Assembly (NCBI GenBank): GCA_003024785.1
Contig: PUQB01000088.1
Span: 1 to 64,000 of the forward strand
Reading direction: 5' to 3'
Length of the DNA stretch: 64,000 nt
From: Selaginella tamariscina
Taxonomy: Eukaryota > Streptophyta > Lycopodiopsida > Selaginellales > Selaginellaceae
The translations under genes were made by a program, and so were the position numbers. Of this stretch, positions 45,840-58,335 are shown in pieces (the first letter of the stretch is position 1; each line of letters begins with the position of its first letter). The notes under the pieces are model-generated. The model was not told where the DNA came from. It saw nothing but the letters and a program-made list of their open reading frames with translations, and searched no databases.

Positions 45840-48186
45840 ATCTTCCATATCATTTTTTAAATTTATATAGTTAAGTAAACAGTTTGGTACTATTATTAAA
45901 GAGTTTATAATAATTATGAATATTAAATATATAATATTTTTATAAAACATGCTGGGTCTTTTTGATTGGGAGACCATATTTTTCTCTAGGCATCCATTAT
46001 ATCTTTCGCTCTCCTTCTCATGTCGCCTTTTTTGTGGTTTGAACCATGCAACCTTAACAATACTATTTTTTGTGATTACTTCAGGTGTGTCGATAATTTG
46101 ACCCATCCAAATAGACTGATTATATGACGCATCTGGAGTAATGAGAACCATCATTAGTTTTTGAAGATCCTGGCAGCAATCAAAGTATGCTTTAGGTTTT
46201 GGTTCTTTTGTCCAACAAAGTGTGGGGTTTGCACTTCCACATCACTACTGGCTTCTATGTCGTCTATGCTCAGTGAATGTCATTTTAATCTCCTCTCGCC
46301 ACCTTGTTTTGGCCAAAAGGGTGTTGCAATTCTGTACTTGTGACAGTAGGCCTTCCAACTCTCGAACAACAGTCTCCATAGTCGACCACATGCTTATATA
46401 GTTCTGAGTAACCAGTTGCCTTATCAGAATTCTTTGGCATCGATTTTTAACCATGCCACATATTTTTTGATGCCATATATAATAACCTCTTGTTCTTGAG
46501 CTAGTGGTAGGACGTGTCTGTGAGTGGGCTTCAAGGTTTCTGAAACACATGGCCAACGACCCAATAGTGAAATTGGAGTCACTAGACCAATGTGGAAGTG
46601 AAAAGTTCTATATGATTCACAACCGTGTCCATGTGTTAGCACACCTGTCAATGAATCGGAAGTTTCATGACATTTCCAAGGCACTTTGGTGTTGCAACGA
46701 GCTTTGGAATGCTAGTCTTGAATAATCCATCTTGTCATGGATCAAGCACAGGTACTCTGATGGGCGTGACACAGAAAGCATGCGGTGTGCATAGTACTGA
46801 GACCGGCAAGTTTGTTGTGCAATCATGTGGGCCTCCATCTTCTTTTGAATGGCAGTGATCTCCACCAAGGTTTTTGCACAAGCCTCTGTAGCCTTCAATG
46901 ATGTACAAGTGTCACACTTGGAAAAGCTAGAGTGTTTTGCAATCTTCCACATCCTTAAAATGAGTATTCCATATGTTGTTGAAGGTACCAGTGCAGATTG
47001 CTTGCAGACCCATCAAATTGAGGCACTTGTTCACATGTTCACACAGCTTCAATTGAGTGTAGATTGAAGGCAAAACCTTGAGATTTTTCCCTGATCCTGC
47101 ATTTGTGGTTCGACATTTGTGAGGCATCCTGTCTGCATTTGCTTCCACAAAAGCCTTGAGTATCTCTATGGCTGCCATGATGTGAGAGCGGGTTTTGACC
47201 AAGCAAGTGTTCCCATGTACTGAGGTTCGCGCTCCATCTAGCCATTCATCCCTCCGACAGTAGAACGTGGTCTTTGGGATCCCGTATATACTGTACCAAG
47301 CTTTGAAGCAAATGGCCACCTTATTAAATACCATGGATGTACTCTGATAACCTGTGTCTGAGGTCATTCCATCAATACACCCAGTTAGTGCTGCATATAC
47401 AAACTCATGCCTTTGCTTTTGGGTGAGCGTACGAAAGACATGTCTACATTGGGTAATTTCATTCCGGTCTGCCATCTGACAACACTTCTTCTTGCAGTAA
47501 TCAATCGTGGAAATGCTCATAACACTTTTGGAAGATGTAGGATCCATCTTGACCTCTTGCTGAAACTTGTAGGGGAAGATCTACAACCCATGAATCGCCT
47601 TTTTCTTACAATAGGACCAATGCAAGGAACCTCTTCAAATATGAGTTGTTCTTCCGGGTTGGTTATTATTGAAATTCAACCCAGAATATGTTGAACCATC
47701 TTCCCGTCTTAATTCAGATGTTCGCCACCTCAAGAGGGATGCAGGATGCAAAGTGCCATTAGGTGAAACCTCTGTCACAACTACACCCACGAAGTCGGAC
47801 CCTAGTTTCTCTTCTGACACTGCTTCCATTGGATTTATAGCTGTGATGATGCCTCTCCCAACCTCAATCTCATGAAGAAAGAGAATCACCTCATCCATCA
47901 CAGCAGGCAAGCCATCATCTGAAAAACTCATGCTACTGTTTGTTTGTGACTCTGTATATTCTATGTCAGCCTTGACTTCATCCAAATTCCACAATACAGG
48001 AGAACCCTCCTCAAATTCCATTCCTAGAACATCAACATGCTTGAAAATGGTGTTCACCCATACGTACACACAAGATCCTTGGGCAATATTGTGACATGAT
48101 GCATTATCATCTCGAACTTCCACAGTTCTAGTGCCAACTATCTCGTTGTTCCGAAGAAGACATAATTTATCTCCAGTATTATACAT
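45840..48186 (-). pseudogene. Transposase-like gene (DUF7869-type appearance), broken
   Basis: Minus strand, first ATG at 48186 (MYNTGDKLCLLRNNEIVGT). The N-terminal domain includes GTRTVEVRDDNASCHNIAQG, resembling the small domain found in some plant transposon-encoded proteins. After a frame change near 47650 come HVFRTLTQKQRHEFVYAAL, CFKAWYSIYGIPKTTFY, RDEWLDGARTSVHGNT and NNIWNTHFKDV, then KHSSFSKCDTCTSLKAT with a helix and IHDKMDYSRLAFQ, then SLTGVLTHGHGCE. This block order is the pattern I associate with a widespread RNase H-fold transposase-like family. The expected catalytic 'DNC..QNKN' segment is not evident. The C-terminal frame 46154-45837 (TPDASYNQSIWMGQI) is separate. Many indels are present. 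It lies between the two cassette copies and has its own palindrome array upstream. Confidence 0.45.
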
Positions 48187-48192
48187 ATTGTC

Positions 48193-49354
48193 CTGCACAT
48201 AAATAATTGTGTTATTTATGATATTTGTTTATGCAATATTTCTAAGAAATCATAACTGCGATTGCTTAATAATATGCATGTGCAATAATACATAATTATG
48301 TATAAAGATAATATCTCATGCTTTATTAATACAACTGATGGGCGGATTAATCCCGCCCACGACTCCATCCGATGAGGAACGATGGGCGGAATTAATCCTG
48401 CCGATTCTTCCTTGCGGGAGGGAATTGTCGGCGGGATTAATCCCGCCGACGGTACTTCCTCGTATGAGAGAGGCGGCGGGATTAATCCCGCCGCGACTCC
48501 CTCCGATGAGGAAGTATCGGCGGGATTAATCCCGCCGCTTCTTCCTCGCGGGAGGGAATCGGCGGCGGGATTAATCCCGCCGACGGTACTTCCTCGTATG
48601 AAGAGGCGGCGGGATTAATCCGCCGCGGACTCCCTCCGACGAGGAAGTACTGGCGGGATTAATCCCGCCGCTTCTTCCTCACGGGAGGGAATCGGCGGTG
48701 GGATTAATCCCGCCGCAAATCCCTTCGACGAGGAAGAGGGGGCTGGATTAATCCCGTCCACAACACTGACGAGGAGAATAGGCGGCGGGATTAATCCCGC
48801 CCACAACTCTAACGACGGGGAATAAGCGGCGGGATTAATCCCGCCCACAATTCTTTCCGAAATTATGATTTTAAAGAAATTCGGATGAATCCTACTCACA
48901 AATATTTAAAACAGGAATGTGATGGTAAGATTAATCCCACCACACCTTCTCTGTCTCCTAAAATGAATGGCGAGATTAATCCCATAAATAACTCTTTTCA
49001 ATAAATTCAAGTATCTCTTTATCAATTGAGAGAGTTATCGACGGGATTAATCCCGCCACTCTTCTTAAGAGGCGGAGAAGCATTGCCCGGACTAATTTTG
49101 TCATAGTTATCAAAGAGATGGTGGCGGGATTAATCCCGCCACCTCTTTGAAGAGGCAAAAAAAAATGGCCGGATTAATCCCGCCGCCCCGGCTAACCGAG
49201 AATATTAAGTTAAAAGTATATTTAAAACAGAATAAATCCCTAACAGAATATATTGTAATCCTAATGCATTCCTAAATCTTTAAATTTTAAAATTTAAGAG
49301 AATGTAAGAGAGTGAATCTTTATAAATATATTTAAATTTGTTTATAATACTTAC
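48193..49354 (-). other. Putative leader intron of the transposase-like gene
   Basis: On the minus strand a GTAAGT donor begins at 49354 (after GTTTACAA) and a TTTATGTGCAG acceptor ends at 48193, seven bases before ATG 48186. The whole third palindrome array lies between them, mirroring the arrangement in the cassettes. Inferred from splice consensus only. Confidence 0.4.
48340..49190. repeat. Palindrome array C: about 17 units, different spacers
   Basis: The same core GGCGGGATTAATCCCGCC recurs about every 45 bp. The spacers here ('cttcttcctcgcgggaggga', 'actccctccgatgagg', 'acggtacttcctcg') differ from arrays A and B. Units right of 48740 decay (GTAAGATTAATCCCACC, GACGGGATTAATCCCGCC). Near 49115-49150 the dyad extends to roughly 36 bp through GAGATGGTGG/CCACCTCTTT. 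Only the palindrome core is shared with arrays A and B, so the core is the conserved unit. Confidence 0.95.
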
Positions 49355-49359
49355 TTGTA

Positions 49360-50160
49360 AACAGCACTAAGGCGCCGTGCTTTCCTATAAACAATAGCGC
49401 ACCCAATTTAATGTCGCTCCTGAGTTGATCACTAAGAAGAAAAAAGAAAATCTGAAAAGTGAAAAATAAAGAAATAAAGAAACCCTTGCCGAGAAAGAAC
49501 CAAATCTGAATTTGAGTGGGAAATTAAATGCATTTTCAAATTTACATGTCAGACCGACAATACTTATGTCAGAAATTCAAAATTTTTGAAATAACAGAAA
49601 AGAAAATTTAAGATGAGTTGAAACAAATAACCGACAGTTGACATATATACTCTCCAATTCCAATGAGTGTTTTAAAATTGCATTTAATGTCATTCAAGTG
49701 CTTCAAGCTGTTTAATATTACGAAATTTTTGTAATTATTCTACATTCTTAATATTCAAGTATATATTATTAAGTTTATATTATATATATATATACACTAA
49801 TACAATAAATAAATTGATATATTATTATGTATCATTTAAAATATATTCATAGTCTGTTTATTATTATTATTTTCTTAATTACTCGAGTAATTAATTTACA
49901 TTTCCTACTATTAATGGGATATTCTTTGTTATTTTCTTAATATTCAAAGAATATTTCAATATTAAAAATGATTATCATAATTAAATTAGTCTTATTCTTA
50001 ATTATCTCAGTAATTATTCTACATTTGTATATATTAATGGGATTTTCTCAATTAATTTGTTATTATTTCAAGAATATTCTAGTGTTAAACCTTATTATCA
50101 ATATTAAATTAATATATATTATTAAACTATACATGGCTATATATTAGATAAAATCATATA
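49360..50160. other. AT-rich DNA before duplication unit B
   Basis: No gene seen. Near 49830-49880, 'catttaaaatatattcatag' anticipates the start of unit B (50168, 'aatttaaaatatgttcatag'), suggesting a short local duplication at the boundary. Confidence 0.45.
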
Positions 50161-50544
50161 TTATTATGTATAATTTAAAATATGTTCATAGTGGTTATAT
50201 TAATATTATTTTCTTAATTATTCGATGTTTGTTTGCACATATTATATATAAACACAATCATAAATTTATATATACATGTGCACACGCATTAGAAGCACTT
50301 ACAGAAACACATATGCACACACATGCACATTACCCTAAACCAAACTTGAGAAATTATATGTTACTTCTTTATTGAAAAACATCATGTTCAACGCATGTAT
50401 GATCTATATGTACTCAGTGTGTGTGTATGTAACACATTGAATTTACACATGTAATATATATGTATGTATGTATGTATACACGTGTGTATGTATATATGTG
50501 TACTAATATAATATATGCAATGTGTACGATTTTCATTTGTTAAC

Positions 50545-51070
50545 ACTCTATCTCTTCTCTCATACATACATAGTGTCACCATGCATAATCCCTTCTCTCA
50601 TACATACACACCATGCATGATCATGATCCATAATATGTAGCATGTCTCTTCTCTATACATACACACCATGCATGATCCATAATATGTACTGATGTTACAA
50701 TATTATGTAATATGTATAATGTATATTTGTGTATAACACTCACTCCTCTCATACATAACACCATGCATGATCCATCCTAACCCTAAACCCTAAATCCTAA
50801 ACCCTATGTAACACATTGAATTTACACATGTAATATGTATGTATGTCTATGTGTATACACGTGTGTATGTATATGTGTGTACTAATATATCCAATGTGTA
50901 TGAATTTAATTTGTTAACACTCTCATTCTTCTCTCATACATACACACCATGCATGATCCATGTAAATATGTACTGTCTCTCTTCTCTCAAACATACACAC
51001 CATGCATGATCCATAATATGTATTGTCACTCTTCTCTCATACATACACACCATACATGATCTTGTACTCT
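50545..51070. repeat. Interspersed minisatellite, unit B
   Basis: Second copy of the CATACATACACACCATGCAT series seen at 37780-38285, with a CCCTAAA run near 50779-50808. Confidence 0.7.
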
Positions 51071-51264
51071 GTCTCTCTAATATTAATATGTACTAATATG
51101 TATGTATGTTTATGTATATAATACTATGCGTGTATATATGTATCGCTGCACATGAAACTTTAACACTCTCATGGACACACACGTGTTAAACCTCTGCATG
51201 ATATTTTTCTTGGGTGTATGTGATACACCCACGCACACGCACACGCTGATATATAATGAAAGAA

Positions 51265-51434
51265 TATTCGTTTAGGGCGAATCACTAGTTTAATCTTTTT
51301 AGGGTTTAAGTATATTCTTAGAAGGAATATTCGATTAGGATTAATATATATTCTATTCCTTTTAGGGTTTAAGTATATTCTTAGGGTTTGTAAGGCGGCG
51401 GCGGCGGCGAAATCTCCTTCTCTTTCTCACACAG
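51265..51434 (+). promoter_or_regulatory. Putative promoter and GGC-rich leader exon, unit B
   Basis: Counterpart of 38460-38633: 'tttagggttt' words, a (GGC)n run near 51394-51408, a CT-rich leader and a CACACAG/GTGAGA donor at 51435. The matching leader intron acceptor is TTTTGCAG ending 53488. Confidence 0.45.
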
Positions 51435-52123
51435 GTGAGATCTCTCTCTCTCTCTCACACGCACACTCCTCTGAGTTTATTTATTTATTTATATATTTAT
51501 ATGTGTGTGTATCTTAATAATATAATTTAGATCTCTATCTCTCACACACACGCACACTCGTATACATACACACACCACACACACACACACATATATATAT
51601 ATACACACACACACAGATATATATATATATATATATATATATATCCTTCTCTCTCTTTCTTCTCTATAGATCTCTATCTCTCGCACACACATGCACACTC
51701 CTGTATATATATGTGTGTGTGTGTGTGTTTGTTTATCTGTATGATTTTATTTGTTTCACACACGCATACACACGATATACATATACACACATATATATAT
51801 ATACCTATGTACATATATACATACATATATTATGTGTACCAGTATCTGTATAATTTTATTTATTTATCTATTTCTCGCACACACACGCACACTCCTATAT
51901 ATATATACACACACACACATATATATATATAATTTTATTGATTTGTTTGTTTATTTATGATTTTATTTGTTTCACCACATACACACGATATACATATAAT
52001 TTGTGTATTGGTAAATTTGTGTATAATTTGTGTATTAGTATAATTTTATCTGATTTGTCTATCTCTAGCACACACACACACTCTCCTACACACATATACA
52101 TATATAAATATATATGTGCGTAG

Positions 52124-52860
52124 CGGCGGGATTAATCCCGTCGCTATATGGTGAGACGTGTGTAGCAGCGGATTAATCCCGCCGCTATATGGTTAGCCCC
52201 TCGACGGTGAGATTAATCCGCCGCTATATGGTTAGACCCTCGGCGGCGCGGGATTAATCCCGCCGCCCTTCAAGCAGGCTATTCCGTTAGCCTCATGAGC
52301 AGCGGGATTAATCCCGCCACGTACGCATGCCCTGCGCGAATAGGGCGGGATTTATCTCGCTGCCAAAGGCCTGCCTGAAGGGCCTAGGCGGCGGATTAAT
52401 CCCGCTCGATTTCGCGCAGGCATTGGCGTTCGGCGGGATTAATCCCGCCGCCTAGGGCCCGAGTAAAGGGCCTGGCAGCGGGATTAATCCCGCTGCCCTG
52501 CACAAAATCGGGCGGGATTAATCCCGCCGCCAAAGGCCTGCCTGAAGGGCCTAGGCGGCGGGATTAATCCCGCCCGATTCCGCACAAGGCATTGGCGTCC
52601 AGTGGGATTAATCCTGCTGCCTAGGGCCCGAGTGAAGGCCTAGGCGGCGGATTAATCCCGCTGCCTTGCGCGGAATCGGGCGGGATTAATCCCGCCACCA
52701 AAGGCCTGCTTGAAGGGCCTAGGCGACGGGATTAATCCACCCAATTTCGTGCAGGGATTGGCGTCCGGCATTAATCCCGCCGCATAGGGACCGAGTGAAG
52801 GCCCTAGGCGGCGGATTAATCCCCGCCAAGCCTTCAATGCCTATTGGAGGAATGAATCCC
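52124..52860. repeat. Palindrome array B: about 17 units
   Basis: Copy of array A with the same spacer families (CTGCCTGAAGGGCCTAGG, GCGCGGAATCGGG, GCATTGGCGTCC). Several units have lost one G or C (GGCGGATTAATCCCGC), and a degenerate tail follows at 52990-53195. Unit number and order do not match array A exactly, so units have been gained or lost since duplication. Confidence 0.95.
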
Positions 52861-53302
52861 GCCACCCTTCTTTTATCTTCATTAGTGAGTCGGACCAATC
52901 CCAAATGTTTCTGTCTGAGACGTAGAAGGTTTACAACATACCAATGGAGAGAACCGGGAAGGGTGGCGAAATTCATTTAACCATCCCTTACATGGTAGGT
53001 GAGATTAATCCCGCCTCTTTTCTGGAGTCACTGAAGGGGTGTGCCAAATAAATCCTGCCAAGTTCTCTCTGAGACCGAGAAGGGTGGCAAGATTAAATCC
53101 GCACTCCCGTTCAAGGCCTCCAGAAAGGTGGCGAGATTAATCCCGCCCACTCTTTCAGGAGGCATTGAAGGGGTGGCAAGATTAATCCCGCCGCACCTTC
53201 CATGTGAATATATATGTGTATTATATATATAGTGCATATCTCATTTTATTTACTTTTATCATCTTATCATAATATTTCGAGTAAAAGTTAGGAAAGATGT
53301 AA

Positions 53303-53387
53303 AACTGTCCAGAGCTCACATTTGTGGTGGTTTAAAACGAAATGTTATCTTTCTTTGCACTAGCACAAAGGTGAGCTTTGGATAGTT
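53303..53387 (+). other. Conserved hairpin in leader intron, unit B
   Basis: Counterpart of 40585-40670. Arms of 24 nt pair with about three mismatches. Confidence 0.5.
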
Positions 53388-53526
53388 AATTCCGTCCACT
53401 TCTCTTTGTATTATTTTTGTATATTCGGGTTTATACAAGTGTGTGTGCGTTTTTATATGATTTGTATTCATAGTGTATTATTTTGCAGAAGGACGATTTA
53501 ATTAAACAAGGAGATCAGTCATTAGT

Positions 53527-56500
53527 ATGGAGTCGTCGTCAAATTCTGGTAAGAATTAAAATAAAATCTGTTATACTCGGATATGTGCTTGACTAATCAT
53601 TTTTGTATTTAGATGTGGAATTGAGGTGACATTAAAGACGAGAGCAGGAGAAGAGATGGGCAGGGGGATTCTGAATCAACTTGGCCATATTTCAAATAAA
53701 CGGGAAGCGCATTGGAACAACCATGGTTGCTGTCAAACTAACCTCTGTCACATCGCATGGACAAGCAAAACAATGGAAAGTGGGTGTGCTAGTCAAGCAT
53801 CCGAAAGCATGCTGTGAACCCAGATTGAACGATGCTCGACACATATGCCTTGTTCCATCCAATGTCACGTTCTCGGATCCAGAGGTCGCCAGTTACAACA
53901 TTAATTTCGGGTGGTTTTGTCGACTTGTGGATAATGACGTTCACGTGTTCACTAATGATGTTGACCGTGGAGTTCTTCTTCAACTCAACGAAAGCCCATC
54001 TATGGAGGGGATCCAACTGGATGTCTACTTCGAAGATCTTCAGACTCATCGAGTAGGTGTATTCTCAGGAGATATTGCTTCACAATACAGAAAATCCAAA
54101 TGGAGCAATCGTCCCTCTTCACATTGAAGAAGAACACAGCGACATCATAAAGGAGATTGAGAGGGTGGCTTGGTCTCAGGTTCTTTACAGATCACGTTCA
54201 ATTTGCTTAGCAAATTTCGGGAGCTGGAAGAGTGTGCCGAGAACATTAGAACAGCATCAATCGGGGATCACACATGTTGATTCGGATCGTAGAAGAAAAT
54301 CATTAGTCGTTTTGTCAGCTGCACCTGTGGCGTCCCATGCTGCAATAAGCCACAAGGAAATGATGTTGGATGATAGGATTTACGAGTGTAGGGTTAAGTA
54401 TTGCAGCGTCAACCCAAACTTCAATTACAGGCCACTCAATCAGGAACGTGTAGCTGAGCTCATGGAGAAGATGAAGGACGACAATTCTTACACCGTTCCA
54501 CATAATGCTGTTTTGTGCGCATACTACGAGAGAAACAAAGGCGCTGACAAAGTGTGGATCACAACACCGGAACAAATGAGGAAGGTTCAGACGGAAATAG
54601 AAAATCAGTTAAGTACTTCATTAGTGGCCAGCACACATAACGGCAGCCCAACGACTTCTCGACAAACACAACAAAGGAACGATGGCAACAAAACTTTCCG
54701 AGCATACCCGTGAGAAGCTGACGAAAAGATCGGCGTTTTTAGCGAAGCCGAATCTCACAATCGAGCAGTACCATAAGTTATCGGCGGAATGGGACGCTGC
54801 AGACACCAACCACTACAACAGCAAAATATGGGAGAAGTTCAAACACACGCGAGCCGTGCAGCGACACAGAGCTACCAGGAATACACAATCTGCGGACTAC
54901 CGGGTAAGCAAATTGTTTGGGCGGGATTTATCTCGCCGGTATATTAATCTGTCTTTTTTCTCAGAGAGTTGAAGAAATTGTAGCAGTTGATTTTGCCCAG
55001 GTGGGCGGGAAGGAAACATCCTTTTTGATGATGTTGATTTCTTGTCCCGAGGATAGGATCTTTGCGAAATGGTTGGGGATTATGGAATCCTTTGCAAAAG
55101 GAACACTGAAGAAGAAGCAGACAAGTGAAGTGGAGCCCTCAGAGAAGTCTGCAAAGAAACCCAGTAAGACGCCGAAGGCTAAGTCTGTTCAATCTATAAA
55201 GGATGTAGACAACGATTTCAAGCTCACATGGTTGAAGCCTTTAAATGGAACAACGATGGAGGAGATGGAAGTCTTGGCTGATTTGGTGATTGATGGCAAA
55301 TTACAGATTAACAACACAGCCCCACCTCTCCTTTTCATCTCAAGGCAATGGAGTTGAAGACGGTCAGGCACTTCAAGGAGTGGTTGGGAATACACTGCCA
55401 CAAACTGGGTTGGATTTCGGCTTCAACATACGAAGAGGTCAGCAAATATTTGCATGTGACAAATGATGATATGCTTGTCGAATGGGTGAATCAATCGAAG
55501 ATCTGGGCAAGAATCTATTGCACGCCAACGCCAAAAAGGAGAACATTGCGATGACGCCTTCTCTTATGGCAGTCCTTCAGCAGCGGAGAACCGAGTTGAA
55601 CCTTATAAAGGAGGATGCTACGAATCACGACAAGCCCTACAGATGTTTGTTGTTGGATTCGGAGACTTTATGGGGTACCATCACTGCTTGTAGGAAACCG
55701 TTTCAATTGTTCGTGATGGATCGGCGGGTGTCAAAAAATCCTTCGACAGACAGGACACTAGAGGATTTGGTGGAGAAACTTAGCCGTGCAAGTATGTACA
55801 AAGAAGGTATTTATTATTGAATTCATACTTGCACTCTTGACTGATATCTACGTTTTAGGTATTTATTTCTTGATTCTTGCTCATGTCACCGATACCTTTG
55901 CCTTCTCCTTTGCCAAGAGGAATAAACATCGTTGGACAGGATTTTATATGAATGATGCTGATCCGAAGTGCATTGATTCGGTTGTTCACTTGGTTGTTAG
56001 GAATGCGCCAAACAGTTTCAAACTTCCAAATGACTGGCCAGGCATCTGTTTGCACTCCAACGGCCCTGAACCTCCATCCGATACACCGATAGCTGAGAGT
56101 GACGTATTCGGCAATGTACGTTATCCAAACATCACAAGTCAAGCGGCACGGAGCATCGTCAACTTGATCAGGGGTCCTCACAGTGATGCGTGGGTTTTTG
56201 ACTACTGCACTAGGGGGTCCGTCTTGAAGGAGTGTTACCTTCGGCATACATGTGTATTTGCCGTTGAAAAGGATAAGACCATGGTTGAGGACCTGAACAA
56301 GTGGATAGATAGGTTCTCAACTGACTACCCCAACGAATCCATAAAGGAGTATTTGAGAAAGTTCCCTCCATAAGTAAGTGCGATAGCTCTGAAGACGAAT
56401 CTGGTTCAATGTCGGAGTCTGAGGACGAACTTCAATCAGATATTAGACCGGAAGTTATCTCGAGGAGTACAGAACATTGCACACTCCATTACCCATGGAA

Positions 56501-56608
56501 ACATCAATAGAAGATGAAGAAGATCTTGAACCATCTCACAAGCGGCTTAGACCTTCTTCGCCTCACTCAGAAGGTAATAGCGAAGAAGAATTGTTAATGA
56601 GTTCTTAG
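53527..56608 (+). CDS. ParB-like domain plus adenine-MTase-like protein, copy B (frameshifted)
   Basis: Same gene model as 40813-43899: ATG 53527, introns 53549-53612, 54904-54964 and about 55808-55857. Here the frame is clean through FGSWKSVPRTLEQHQ, KEMMLDDRIYECRVKY and VNPNFNYRPLNQERVAELM up to YYERNKGADKVWITT, places where copy A is broken. It breaks just before IISGQHT (a 3-bp and a 1-bp loss near 54615-54640). Across intron 3 it keeps MYKEG joined to IYFLILAHVTDTFAFSFAKR. It also has an 18-bp stretch (NITSQAARSIVNLIRG) that copy A lacks. It hits a TAA at 56371 before the acidic tail, which continues out of frame to about 56606. Combined evidence from the two copies supports one ancestral ORF. 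Confidence 0.6.
54904..54964 (+). other. 61-bp intron with degenerate palindrome, unit B
   Basis: Same length and embedded GGGCGGGATTTATCTCGCC as 42212-42272; conserved between units apart from one base in the polypyrimidine tract. Confidence 0.7.
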
Positions 56609-56809
56609 AGTGACGAATAGTTGTAAATGAGTGTAACATAAGGCATTTTTGTATATTTCGTTTATATTTGTACAGAAAATAAATTCTCAAGGATTAATGA
56701 AGCTTTTAGTTCAAACATGGGTCACACATTAACAAGGTAAATAATATACCTTGATAATTTTAAGGTCAGCTAATTATCATTTTGCAGATGTAATGAAACA
56801 ATTGAGAAC

Positions 56810-57845
56810 ATGGATTTTCAGCATTGGCATGAGGTAAGAGAGGGGTTTGGCGACAATTTCTTGTGCCACATGTCAGAATGACAGAGTTCATGCAGGAAAT
56901 GGATAATAATGCAGCTCAAAACATCGTTACCATGGGGGCCACTTCAGTTTTTTCATCATCATTTTTATTGGCTTCAGTTCCGAAATCAATTTCTTCAGCG
57001 CATGCAATATCTGAATCTTGTAAGGATGATGTACAATTAAATGATGAAGGGATAGGCAACGAGATAGTGGCAACGGATAAATGTGAAAGGGAGCAAACAA
57101 GTGATTTGCAAAGTATTCAAGAGGCAACGCTATCCCATGTTACTCATGGCCATATTGTGTTGTTGGATGTCAATGGTGTTCTGCTTCATCGACAAAGGCC
57201 CGAGGATAGGAAAAAAGAAATCAAACAAGGAGATTTCATTCCTTGTCATGGTAAATTTCGATATGATATTATTTTTCGTCCAGGGTTGGATCGTCTCTTT
57301 CAAAAGCTTAAGGAGATGGGTGCGCTTGTGGGGATTTGGTCATGCATGCAGATTCATAACTTAACACCGCTGTTGAATTTGCTTAAGAAACATTGTAGTG
57401 TTGCAGAAGAGGTGATTCGTAAAGATTGGATTTTTGACCAGCGAATATGTTATAAACCTCTCGAATTTCACAATATAAGAAAGGAAAGCAAGCCACTTCT
57501 TCAAGAATGAAAGAATAATTGGGACTCATGGGGAGATCAGTCGCTTAAGGATAATGAAGAACGCACAGATGTTAGTGGTAGACGACTCTCCTCAGAAGGC
57601 TATGCTCAACCAAAACATTGCTTGTATTCATCCAATCACTTTCGATCCATATTCTGATACGATATCATGGATGAGCTAGTGAATACTTGGATACGTGCCT
57701 CAGAAAGAAGAATCTCGAAAATTTTGTGAGCAGTATCCACCGTATCAAACATTTCCTGAAGCTTTTCTTTCTCGTGATTTTGAATTTTATAAAATGAAGG
57801 ATAGCAACCGGGGCTTTATAATATTATTCTTAAGGAACGTCATTT
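56810..57845 (+). CDS. FCP1/NIF-like HAD phosphatase, copy B (frameshifted 3' end)
   Basis: ATG 56810 (MDFQHWHE), GT-AG intron 56834-56895 (62 bp), then EMDNNAAQNIV. The frame is open through LLDVNGVLLHR and GIWSC to KDWIFDQRICYKPLEF. A 2-bp loss near 57495 and later single-base losses (about 57660, 57685, 57723, 57812) break the region holding LVVDDSPQKAML. The 5' splice structure is better here than in copy A, while the 3' half is better in copy A. Confidence 0.65.
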
Positions 57846-57899
57846 TTAGATGAGCCTTTATGCAGACCTGGTCTTATTACATCTTATGTATTAACAAGG

Positions 57900-58064
57900 A
57901 TGGCAACTCCCAATTGCATTCGTGAGAGTGTTAGGTGGTGGCAACAACATCAAGATATTGACCAAAATGATTTGATTAATCCGGAGAGTGATGATTTAGA
58001 CAAAATGAAGAGATTTCTCTGTATGGTTAGGAAGAAAGTATTTATAAAAAAATTAACATGTTGA
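57900..58064 (+). CDS. Small conserved ORF (54 aa), copy B
   Basis: Second copy of 45188-45352, same start, stop and length; Arg-to-Lys and Asn-to-Lys are the only changes. Function unknown. Confidence 0.3.
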   Translation: MATPNCIRESVRWWQQHQDIDQNDLINPESDDLDKMKRFLCMVRKKVFIKKLTC

Positions 58065-58335
58065 TAAGAAATGATTTCATTTGTAATTATGTTTGATAGT
58101 ATTTCTTATTATTGTAAACTATTTTTAGAATAATATGAATATTCTAAGATATTTTAGGAATATTCCTTACTAAGTAAGGTTATTGAAGGATTAATTAATT
58201 AATTAATTAATATTTAAGGCTTAATTACATATTAATTAAATGATTAATTAATAATTAAAACTTAAGTATTAATTAGTAATTTATTTTATATTCCCATTTT
58301 CACGTATCATGCCCACTTTAGTTACAACGTGCATA

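Larger units (their letters stand above)
50160..58335 (+). repeat. Segmental duplication unit B (8.2 kb)
   Basis: Second copy of the cassette at 37399-45630, offset about 12.7 kb. Differences are mostly small indels. Its right end joins DNA related to 1026-1350, whereas unit A joins the transposase-like region, so the two right junctions differ. Confidence 0.9.

Noticed and set aside
37399..58335. Cassette as a simple DNA transposon with terminal inverted repeats
   Set aside because: The unit ends (about 50163 and 58335) show no inverted repeats or matching target duplications; segmental duplication fits better.
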